Source: an uncultured Rhodospirillaceae bacterium
GTDB taxonomy: Bacteria > Pseudomonadota > Alphaproteobacteria > Azospirillales > Azospirillaceae
Direction of reading: 5' to 3'
Length of the DNA: 64,000 bases
Assembly (NCBI GenBank): GCA_937927415.1
Contig: CALBDS010000001.1
Span: 1-64,000 of the forward strand
The position numbers were made by a program, and so were the translations under genes. The notes beneath the pieces are model-generated. The model made no database searches. It was not told the DNA's origin and worked only from the letters and a program-made list of their open reading frames with translations. Every line of letters begins with the position of its first letter. The first letter of the stretch is position 1. Below are positions 8,594 to 16,560 of this stretch, piece by piece.

Positions 8594-10840
8594 TCATGCG
8601 CGGCCATCGCCGCCGCGCGCAACACAACGAAAGGCAGGGAAGGTCAGGATCACGGTGGTCCCCTTCCCCACCACACTGCGCAGGGTGATGGTGCCGTCGT
8701 GGGCTTCGATCAGGGCCTTGGTGATGGTCAGCCCCAGCCCCACCCCCCCGGCGGCCCGCACGTCGGGGCTGCCCGATTGGGTGAAGGGTTCCCAGATGCG
8801 TTGAAGATCCTCCGCCGGGATGCCGGTGCCGGTGTCGCTGACGGTCAGGCTCAGCCCGTCGGCGCCAGAGGCGGCACTGATGCGGACAGAGCCGCCGGCG
8901 GGGGTGAATTTGATGCTGTTGTAGGCCACGTTGACCAGCATCTGCATCACCCGCCGCACGTCGCAGCGCAGCCGCGGCAGACCGGCCCCGGTTTCAATGG
9001 TCAGCGCCACCCCGGCACCGGCGGCGCGGTTGGACAGGATGTGGCCGGCGCGGGCCAGAATCTCGCCCACCTCCACCACCTCGTCGGTCAGGTCCAGCAC
9101 GCCCAGTTCGATGCGCGACACCTCCAGAATATCGTCGATGATGCCCAGCAGGTGCCGGCCGGAGGTGTGGATGGCGGTGATGTAGCTGCGGTAACGGTCG
9201 TTGCCGACCGGGCCGAACATTTCCGCCTCCATCACCTCCGAATAGCCGAGAATGGCGTTCAGCGGCGTGCGCAACTCGTGGCTGACCACCGCCAGGAAAT
9301 GGGTTTTGGAGCGGTTGGCGGCCTCCGCCTCGCGCTTGGCGGCCAGCAGGGCGGCTTCGGTGGCCTTCAGATCGGTGATGTCGTGTCCTTCCGGCACGAT
9401 CAGCACCACCGCACCACTGTCGTCGAAGATGGGGCGCAGGGAGAAATCCACGCTCATCACCCGCCCGCCGGGGCCGGGATGGGTGGTTTCGAAGCGCACC
9501 ATCTGCCCCGCCGCCGCCCGCGCGATGCCGGCCCTGAGCCGCATCTGGGCGGATGGATCGTGGGTCCACCACGGGGTTTCCCAGAACAGGCGCCCGCACA
9601 CATCCTCCGATTTCTTTCCGATGTAGCGCAGGGCCGGGGCGTTGGCCTCCAGCACCGTGCCGTCGGTGGACAGCAGGCCGATGAAGCTGGCCGTGTGATC
9701 GAAGATGGCGCGGAACCGGCGTTTGCGTTCCGACAGAGCCTGATCGGCGTCGCGGTGTTCGGTGACGTCCATCACCACCGCCTCCATCCGCTCCGGCCCG
9801 GTGCGCCAGGCGCTGACCGACACCCAGCGGGCCTCCGCCTCCTCCGTCTGGAACCGCACCACCGTCTGCCACAGCCGGGTTTCCGCCGGGCAGGAACCGG
9901 CCCAGGCGACGAACCCGGCGCGGTCGTCGGGGTGCACCAGATCCAGAAGCCCGGTGCGCCCTTCCCCCAACGCCGCGGAATCCAGCCGCAGCCCGGCGTT
10001 TTCCGTCACATAATCCACCGGCCAGCGGTCCACCATCCGCCACGCCATCCCCACCACCGGGCTGCGGTTCATCATAGCCGCCAGCCGGATGCGCTCCTCC
10101 TCCGCCCGGCGGCGGGCGGTGGTGTCGCGGCCCACCGTCTGCACCGCCGCCAGCGTTCCATCGGCGGTGAACAGCGCCAGCCGCCGCCACGTCACCCAGC
10201 GCAGCGAACCGTCGGGCTGGGGCCATGCCTCCTCGGCGGATTGGGTCGGGGCCTCGGGGGTGGCGCTGCGCAGGAACTCGTGCGTTCCCTTCACGCTGTC
10301 GGGAGGCAGGTAATCGGTCACCGGCTCCCCGATCAGATCACGGGGCACCACCCGCCACAGGCCGGCGAATTCGCGGTTGGCCAGGGTAACCGACAGATCG
10401 GGCAGGAAGCGGACGATCAGTTCCGACTGGTCGTCGATGGCGGTGCGGAACTTATCGCGGCTGGAAAACACCTTGCAGATGAAGCAACGGTCGTCGGTGA
10501 CGTCGGCCAGGGTGACCACCCGGTTGCCGTCGGCCAGAAGGGCGACCGTGTAGGTCACATCCCGCTGCTCCCCATTCGGCCGCCGCAACAGGCCGGCCCC
10601 CTTTCCCATGAAGGGAAGGACGGCCCCCCCCGCCACAGCGGATTCGCGGCCCAAGGGCTGCAGCAGGTCGAAGGGGCGCCCTTCCAGCGCCGCCCGGTCC
10701 CAGCCGGTCAGAGTGGCGAAAGCGGCGTTGAGCGATACGATCCCGCCATCGGCGTTGACGACGCACAAGGCCACGGGGCTTTCGGCGAAAACCGCCTCCC
10801 ACTCCACCGGCGAATGCGGCACGGTCTTTTCCCCGGTCAC
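8594..10840 (-). CDS. soluble multi-PAS sensor histidine kinase
   Basis: 748 aa, GTG start. No transmembrane segment is seen, so the kinase is probably cytosolic. Four PAS/PAC-like modules occupy about 10-115, 125-240, 245-360 and 365-500. A HisKA domain with phospho-acceptor His in VVSHELRTPLNAILGYSEVM follows near 520, then an HATPase_c domain with N box (VAYNSIKFTP), G1 (SDTGTGIPAED) and G2 (GVGLGLTITKALIEAH). A CFICKV pair of cysteines after PAS1 could bind metal or a cofactor. No response regulator is adjacent, so it is an orphan kinase whose partner must be elsewhere. The ligand of the PAS domains cannot be read from sequence. Confidence 0.9.
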   Translation of the reverse strand: MTGEKTVPHSPVEWEAVFAESPVALCVVNADGGIVSLNAAFATLTGWDRAALEGRPFDLLQPLGRESAVAGGAVLPFMGKGAGLLRRPNGEQRDVTYTVALLADGNRVVTLADVTDDRCFICKVFSSRDKFRTAIDDQSELIVRFLPDLSVTLANREFAGLWRVVPRDLIGEPVTDYLPPDSVKGTHEFLRSATPEAPTQSAEEAWPQPDGSLRWVTWRRLALFTADGTLAAVQTVGRDTTARRRAEEERIRLAAMMNRSPVVGMAWRMVDRWPVDYVTENAGLRLDSAALGEGRTGLLDLVHPDDRAGFVAWAGSCPAETRLWQTVVRFQTEEAEARWVSVSAWRTGPERMEAVVMDVTEHRDADQALSERKRRFRAIFDHTASFIGLLSTDGTVLEANAPALRYIGKKSEDVCGRLFWETPWWTHDPSAQMRLRAGIARAAAGQMVRFETTHPGPGGRVMSVDFSLRPIFDDSGAVVLIVPEGHDITDLKATEAALLAAKREAEAANRSKTHFLAVVSHELRTPLNAILGYSEVMEAEMFGPVGNDRYRSYITAIHTSGRHLLGIIDDILEVSRIELGVLDLTDEVVEVGEILARAGHILSNRAAGAGVALTIETGAGLPRLRCDVRRVMQMLVNVAYNSIKFTPAGGSVRISAASGADGLSLTVSDTGTGIPAEDLQRIWEPFTQSGSPDVRAAGGVGLGLTITKALIEAHDGTITLRSVVGKGTTVILTFPAFRCVARGGDGRA

Positions 10841-11144
10841 CTGGCCCCCGATCCGTCACGACCCGCCATTGGGTGCTGCGGAAATGATGACTGAAACACC
10901 CCCGTCCGCGCCACGATCCTGTGCATCCTCCGGTTTTTTCAGGAAATCATGGAATACGGATCCATTTTTGTTATATAATTTATACAACAGTTTCGATTTG
11001 TTCATTTATCGGGCTTTATGGGGCATGGGGGACTCCTGATCGGACGGGTTCCCGCGCAAGGTGGGGGCGCGCTACAGTCAGGCACCGACACCGCAATCAG
11101 GGCCGGATCAACGGCTCAACCCTGAAGGGGAGAGGACGTATTCC
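10841..11144. other. 304-bp intergenic region with AT-rich patch
   Basis: Divergent region between the PAS kinase and the enoyl-CoA hydratase. It holds a conspicuous AT-rich patch (about 10955-11020) with a perfect TATAAT at 10974-10979 inside a near-palindromic TTGT...ACAA segment. This is a plausible promoter/operator for the plus-strand gene, though no good -35 is seen. No coding signal. Confidence 0.4.
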
Positions 11145-11939
<795 letters not shown>

Positions 11940-11947
11940 GCGGGCCG

Positions 11948-12448
11948 ATGGATCACGATTCCTACAGCGATGCCTATCTGAAGGGCGTGCTGGAGGATGT
12001 GCGGACCATCGCCGTGGTCGGTGCATCCGACAACCCGCTGCGGGCCAGCCACTTCGTCATGAAGTATCTGGGCGACAAGGGGTACACCATCATCCCCATC
12101 AACCCCGGACAGGCGGGGAAGGAGATTCTGGGGCACCGGGTCTATGCCGCGCTGTCCGACCTGCCGGAGCCGCCGGACATGGTGGACGTGTTCCGCAACA
12201 GCGATGCCGCGGCCGGTGTGGTGGACGAGGCCATCGCGGCCGGGGCCAGGGTGGTCTGGCTTCAGCTTGGCGTGCGCAACGACGACGCGGCCCGCCGGGC
12301 CGAAGCCGCCGGCCTGCGCGTGGTGATGAACCGCTGTCCCAAGATCGAATATCAGCGTCTGTTCGGTGAAATCGGCCGCATCGGGGTCAATTCCAACATC
12401 ATCACCGCCAAAAAACGGCCGGTGAAGCCCACCAAGAAACTGATCTGA
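11948..12448 (+). CDS. CoA-binding (YccU-type) Rossmann protein
   Basis: About 166 aa, a single CoA_binding domain. The nucleotide-binding start is IAVVGASDNPLRASHFVMKYL, with INPGQAGKEILG and a conserved Cys near the C-terminus (VMNRCPKIEY), as in the succinyl-CoA synthetase alpha-like CoA-binding family. The cellular role of the family is unknown. The ATG at 11948 starts nine bases after the upstream stop; a GTG at 11924 would overlap the previous gene. It is followed 31 bases later by metY, a frequent neighbour in alphaproteobacteria. Confidence 0.85.
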   Translation: MDHDSYSDAYLKGVLEDVRTIAVVGASDNPLRASHFVMKYLGDKGYTIIPINPGQAGKEILGHRVYAALSDLPEPPDMVDVFRNSDAAAGVVDEAIAAGARVVWLQLGVRNDDAARRAEAAGLRVVMNRCPKIEYQRLFGEIGRIGVNSNIITAKKRPVKPTKKLI

Positions 12449-12479
12449 TACATCATAACAACCCCTCCAGGGAGTCACC

Positions 12480-13775
12480 ATGAGCGAGAAGAAGAGCTTT
12501 GGGTTCGAGACGCGCGCCATCCATGCCGGCGCTGCCCCCGACCCCACCACCGGCGCACGCCAGACCCCCATCTATCAGACCACCAGCTTCGTCTTCGACG
12601 ACGTGGACGAAGCGGCGTCGCTGTTCAACCTGCAAAAGGTCGGCTTCATCTATTCCCGCCTGACCAACCCGACGGTGGCGGTGCTGGAAGAGCGCATCGC
12701 CAATCTGGAAGGCGGCATCGGCGCCACCGCCACCGCGTCGGGCCATGCGGCGCAGTTGATGGCGCTGTTCCCGCTGCTGTCGCCGGGTGACGAATTCATC
12801 GCGTCCACAAAGCTTTACGGTGGTTCGCTCAACCAATTCGCCAACACTTTCCCCCGCGCGTTCGGGTGGAAGGCGGTGTTCGCGGACACCGACACGCCGG
12901 CCAACGTCAAGGCGGCCCTGACCGAAAAGACCAAGGCCATCTTCGTGGAAAGCCTGGCCAACCCCGGCGGCATCGTCACCGATCTGGAGGCCATCGCCAC
13001 CATCGCCCGTGACGCCGGCATCCCCCTGATCGTGGACAACACCCTGGCGTCGCCCTACCTGATCCGCCCCATCGAATGGGGGGCGACGCTGGTGGTGCAT
13101 TCGACCACGAAATTCCTGTCGGGCAACGGCACCTCGGTCGGCGGTGCGGTGGTGGACAGCGGCACCTTCGACTGGTCCAAGGACGGCAAGTACCCCGCGC
13201 TCAGCGGGCCGGAGCCGGGCTATCACGGGCTGAAGTTCCATGAGACCTTCGGCAATCTGGCCTACACCATCCACGGGCACGCGGTCGGCCTGCGCGATCT
13301 GGGGCCGAGCCAGTCGCCCTTCAACGCCTTCCTGACGCTGAACGGCATCGAAACCCTGCACCTGCGCATGGAACGCCACTCCACCAACGCGCTGACCGTG
13401 GCGCGCTTCCTGGAATCGCACCCGGCGGTGGAATGGGTCAGCTACGCCGGTCTGGAATCGTCCAAGTACCACGCGCTGGCGCAGAAGTACCTGCCCCGCG
13501 GGGCCGGCGGTATCTTCACCTTCGGCATCAAGGGCGGCTACGACGCCGGCGTGAAGCTGGTGGAAAGCGTGGAGCTGTTCAGCCACCTCGCCAACATCGG
13601 CGACAGCCGTTCGCTCATCATCCACCCCTCGTCCACCACCCACCGCCAGCTTGACGCCGAGGGCCAGACCGCCGCCGGGGCCGGGCCGGAGGTGATCCGC
13701 CTGTCCATCGGCCTGGAAAGCGCCGACGACATCATCGCCGATCTGGCGCAGGCGCTGGAAAAGGCCGTGGGCTGA
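12480..13775 (+). CDS. metY: O-acetylhomoserine sulfhydrylase
   Basis: 431-aa PLP-dependent enzyme of the Cys/Met metabolism family, in the O-acetylhomoserine aminocarboxypropyltransferase group, which makes homocysteine from O-acetylhomoserine and sulfide. Visible signatures are the N-terminal ETRAIHAG, YSRLTNPT, the PLP lysine in VHSTTKFLSGNGTSVGG (about 205-220) and SRSLIIHPSSTTHRQL. The length matches MetY rather than the shorter cystathionine synthases. An AGGGAG ribosome site precedes the ATG. The 31-base gap upstream is too short for a SAM-II riboswitch, so regulation must come from the operon promoter. Confidence 0.95.
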   Translation: MSEKKSFGFETRAIHAGAAPDPTTGARQTPIYQTTSFVFDDVDEAASLFNLQKVGFIYSRLTNPTVAVLEERIANLEGGIGATATASGHAAQLMALFPLLSPGDEFIASTKLYGGSLNQFANTFPRAFGWKAVFADTDTPANVKAALTEKTKAIFVESLANPGGIVTDLEAIATIARDAGIPLIVDNTLASPYLIRPIEWGATLVVHSTTKFLSGNGTSVGGAVVDSGTFDWSKDGKYPALSGPEPGYHGLKFHETFGNLAYTIHGHAVGLRDLGPSQSPFNAFLTLNGIETLHLRMERHSTNALTVARFLESHPAVEWVSYAGLESSKYHALAQKYLPRGAGGIFTFGIKGGYDAGVKLVESVELFSHLANIGDSRSLIIHPSSTTHRQLDAEGQTAAGAGPEVIRLSIGLESADDIIADLAQALEKAVG

Positions 13776-13783
13776 CGACCCAA

Positions 13784-13822
13784 CCGCCGGGGGGTAAAAG
13801 CACCCCCCGGCGGCAGCTTTTT
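13784..13822 (+). terminator. rho-independent terminator after metY
   Basis: An 11-bp perfect stem (CCGCCGGGGGG / CCCCCCGGCGG) with an 8-base loop and a T5 run, starting nine bases after the metY stop. Confidence 0.9.
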
Positions 13823-13932
13823 CGGGCAAAACTATGGTAAAAGCCCGATTGTTTCGTTGGATTTGTTGACAAACCCCGCTTTCCTATCGACCTTTCTTTC
13901 CAGGGGAAAAGCCGCGAGGGGGGAACAGGCCG

Positions 13933-14517
13933 GTGACGGGGAACAGGACGCTGATGACCACAGCCGCCATGGCCTGCCTTGGCGTGGGAACCGTTGCCCT
14001 GGGTGCCCTGCTGGCATGGCCCGAGGAAAAAGCCGTGGCATCCGGTTGGGACTGTGCCCAGCTGAGCGGCGATGCCCCCTGTGCCGAGATGGAACCGCCC
14101 CAGCTTCTGGTGGCTCACCTGTCGGCGGACGCCGCACCGGACGCGGAGGAGACGGATTTCGCCCCCATCGCCGCCGTGTCTCCCGCCGTTGCCGCTCCGA
14201 CCGTGGAAACGGCACCGGCGCGGCCCGAAGCCGCCGTCCCGACGGCACGGCCCGCGTTTCTCGTGGTGGTGGGCAGCTATGCCCAACGTTCCCAGGCCGA
14301 AGACCGCCTGCGCGCGCTGGGCTGGACCAATCTGGACATCACCGAGGCGGCCATCCAGGGCCGTACCCTGTACCGGGTGACCATCCGCAGCGGCACCCGC
14401 GCGCAGGCTCTGCGCGCCCTTGGGGCCGCGCGGGCGGCGGGGATCAGCGATGCCTGGCTGTTGCCCGCCACCGGCGATACCGGGATCACCCCGGATACCG
14501 CCATCGCCACGCTGTAA
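13933..14517 (+). CDS. SPOR-domain membrane protein
   Basis: 194 aa, GTG start. One N-terminal hydrophobic helix (about 8-29) serves as a membrane anchor. A low-complexity Ala/Pro/Glu linker (about 50-110) follows, and then a C-terminal SPOR-like domain (about 112-185) with the FLVVVGSYAQRSQAEDRL start and YRVTIRSGTRAQALRAL second half. SPOR domains bind denuded peptidoglycan at division sites, so a periplasmic, envelope-related role is inferred. It stands alone between the metY terminator and a convergent MFS gene. Confidence 0.8.
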   Translation: MTGNRTLMTTAAMACLGVGTVALGALLAWPEEKAVASGWDCAQLSGDAPCAEMEPPQLLVAHLSADAAPDAEETDFAPIAAVSPAVAAPTVETAPARPEAAVPTARPAFLVVVGSYAQRSQAEDRLRALGWTNLDITEAAIQGRTLYRVTIRSGTRAQALRALGAARAAGISDAWLLPATGDTGITPDTAIATL

Positions 14518-14545
14518 CCCCGTTTCCGATACCACCTGTTTCCGA

Positions 14546-15790
14546 TCAATCCGCCCCGGACGCCGCCGGCACCGTGCCGGGTGCCGGTTCCGCCGCCTTG
14601 GCCGGATCGGTGTCCGCCGGCAGCAGCAGGGCGGCCAGGAAGGCGACGCCGGCCAGCACCGTCAGCGTGGCGTACAACAGCACGAATTCGTGCGACATCT
14701 CGTAAAAGAACGCCACCATCTGCACCGCCAGCGGCCCGGCGCCAAAGGACAGGATGAATTTGGCGCCAAAGGCCAGACCGCGGTGGCGGTCGGGGGTGTA
14801 GCGGGCCAGCAGCATGTTTTCCGCCGGGATCTGCACCTGCGACGCGATGATGACCAGCGCCGCCGCCCCCACCAGCGGGATCCCGGCCAGAACCGCCAGC
14901 GCCGCCATCATCGGCACCTGCCACAGCAGGCACAGGGCATAGATGCGCCGCAGCGGAAAGCGGTCGGCCAGATGCCCGCCGATCAGTTGCGGTACCGCCG
15001 CCGTCAGATAGACCATGGTCACCAGCCCGCCGATGCCGAAGGTGCCCTCGCCCACCAGCCCCTGAAGCCGTTCGCCGAACAGCTTGGGCAACACCACCTG
15101 CATGGCGTTGAACATCAGCCCGGCGCACAGCATGGTCACCGACAGAACGACGAAGGCGCGGATCACCTCGCCGCGCGACGGCTTGGGCTGCGGCTTCACA
15201 TCGGCCAAACGGTCGCGCACGATGCCGAGCGCGATGCACACGGCCAGCGCCACCCCCAGGGCCAGACACACCGCCCCCGGCACCAGAAACGCCGCCCGCC
15301 ACGTCAGCCATTCGGTCAGCCCGCCGGCCACCACCCCGGCCAGCGCCACCCCCAACGTGCCGAACAGGCCGAGATAACCCAGCGCCTTGCCGCGGTTGGG
15401 GGCGTTCTTGACCATCCACGACATGCCGACCGGATGATAGATGGAGGCTCCCAGCCCCAGCACCGCCAGCCCCAGCCACAGGGCATCCGGCCCGTTGGCC
15501 AGCCCCGCCGCCACCGATCCGCCGCCGGTGATGAAAAAGAACACCGCCATCATCCGGCTGTCGCTCCAGCGGTCGCCCAGCCATCCGGCCAGCGGCGCCC
15601 CCACCCCGATCATCAGCGACCCCAGGGTCCACAGCCGGATCAGATCGTCATAGGGCAGTTTCCATTCCTGTTCGAGCGCCAGAACGACGGTCAGATAGAG
15701 CGCCGCGGTGATGTGCATCAGCGTGTGGCCGATCCACGAAAACCCCACCGACAGGCGGGCCGACACATCGGACGCCGACACTTCGGACAT
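14546..15790 (-). CDS. MFS transporter
   Basis: 414-aa polytopic protein with about 12 predicted membrane helices. It carries the loop 2-3 signature GWLGDRWSDSR (about 69-79) typical of the major facilitator superfamily, and an ASIYHPVGMSWM motif reminiscent of fosmidomycin-resistance (Fsr) type exporters. The C-terminus is a short cytosolic Ala/Pro tail. Substrate unknown; an efflux role is inferred from the subfamily resemblance only. It is monocistronic, convergent with the SPOR gene. Confidence 0.85.
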   Translation of the reverse strand: MSEVSASDVSARLSVGFSWIGHTLMHITAALYLTVVLALEQEWKLPYDDLIRLWTLGSLMIGVGAPLAGWLGDRWSDSRMMAVFFFITGGGSVAAGLANGPDALWLGLAVLGLGASIYHPVGMSWMVKNAPNRGKALGYLGLFGTLGVALAGVVAGGLTEWLTWRAAFLVPGAVCLALGVALAVCIALGIVRDRLADVKPQPKPSRGEVIRAFVVLSVTMLCAGLMFNAMQVVLPKLFGERLQGLVGEGTFGIGGLVTMVYLTAAVPQLIGGHLADRFPLRRIYALCLLWQVPMMAALAVLAGIPLVGAAALVIIASQVQIPAENMLLARYTPDRHRGLAFGAKFILSFGAGPLAVQMVAFFYEMSHEFVLLYATLTVLAGVAFLAALLLPADTDPAKAAEPAPGTVPAASGAD

Positions 15791-15888
15791 GAAACATCTC
15801 CGCTACCGGGAAAAATACCGCACAGGCTCTCACGCCGCCCCGGACGCGGCAACGGCGCCACCTGCATAGCGGTCATGCAACCGGGGTG

Positions 15889-16206
15889 TTATGGCGCGCT
15901 TTCGGCCCGCAGCCAATCCAGGTAGGGGGCATCGCCCCGCCCCAGCGGGATTTCCACGATGCACGGCACGGCGTAGCTGTGCAGCTCACGCACCCGCCGG
16001 GCCAGATCGTCGAAACGGTCACGGCGGGTTTTGGCGATCATCACCGTTTCCCGCCCTTCCTCCACCGCCCCTTCCCAACGGTAGATTGAAGTCATGCCGT
16101 CGATGACGTTGACGCAGGCGGCCAGCCGCTCGTCCACCAGCGCCCGCGCGATGCGGCGGGCCTCGTCCGGTGAACCGGCGGTCATATAGATGAACACGGG
16201 GTCCAT
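15889..16206 (-). CDS. cutA: divalent-cation tolerance protein CutA
   Basis: 105-aa CutA1-type protein, a trimeric ferredoxin-fold protein. Recognised by AACVNVIDGMTSIYRWEG (about 30-47), the ETVMIAKT strand and the HSYAVPCIVEIPL motif. The start at 16206 is chosen because MDPVFIYMTAGSPDEA is the normal N-terminus; an in-frame extension to 16257 is not conserved. The role in copper tolerance is historical; the actual function is unsettled. It is divergent from a small conserved gene. Confidence 0.93.
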   Translation of the reverse strand: MDPVFIYMTAGSPDEARRIARALVDERLAACVNVIDGMTSIYRWEGAVEEGRETVMIAKTRRDRFDDLARRVRELHSYAVPCIVEIPLGRGDAPYLDWLRAESAP

Positions 16207-16283
16207 GGCGCCTTTCCCTCCCCTTCCGGTTGGTTTTGCCGTAAGATAATCCACCACGACGCCCCAGCGGAACGAGATGACCG

Positions 16284-16556
16284 ATGCCGCCCCGCCTTCC
16301 CGGACGCCGCCGCAGCCCCACCCCCGGTCAGGCGGCGTGGCTGCGCCGTGGCCTGGACCAGCCGGGCGGCAAGCTGCCCCTGTTCGACGAGCACGGGCAG
16401 AAGGTCCGCGCCACCATCATCCGGTCCTGCCTGCACAATGGTTGGGCCGAACGCTGGTTCAACAACCCCTTGAAGCCCGACTGGCTGGTCTGCCGCCTGA
16501 CCGCTCAGGGGCGTGCGGTTCTCGACCGCCCGGCCCCACCCGCGCCCGAGGCATAG
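16284..16556 (+). CDS. small conserved protein, function unknown
   Basis: 90 aa. A basic, Pro/Arg-rich start is followed by a compact domain with the block ATIIRSCLHNGWAERWFNNPLKPDWLVCRLT (about 43-73), which looks like a short winged-helix-type fold ending in a beta strand. I recall similar small proteins (...GWAEPWFANPIKPDW...) in other alphaproteobacteria but know of no function. It ends 4 bases before the convergent hybrid kinase stop. Codon usage matches the neighbours, supporting it as real. Confidence 0.6.
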   Translation: MPPRLPGRRRSPTPGQAAWLRRGLDQPGGKLPLFDEHGQKVRATIIRSCLHNGWAERWFNNPLKPDWLVCRLTAQGRAVLDRPAPPAPEA

Positions 16557-16560
16557 GCCG

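Noticed and set aside
8582..10894. 770-codon open frame antisense to the PAS kinase
   Set aside because: Same reason: composition of a shadow frame; the minus strand has complete HisKA/HATPase motifs.
12449..12479. Possible SAM-II riboswitch before metY
   Set aside because: Only 31 bases separate the genes, too short for a SAM-II aptamer plus leader, and no characteristic pseudoknot sequence is visible.
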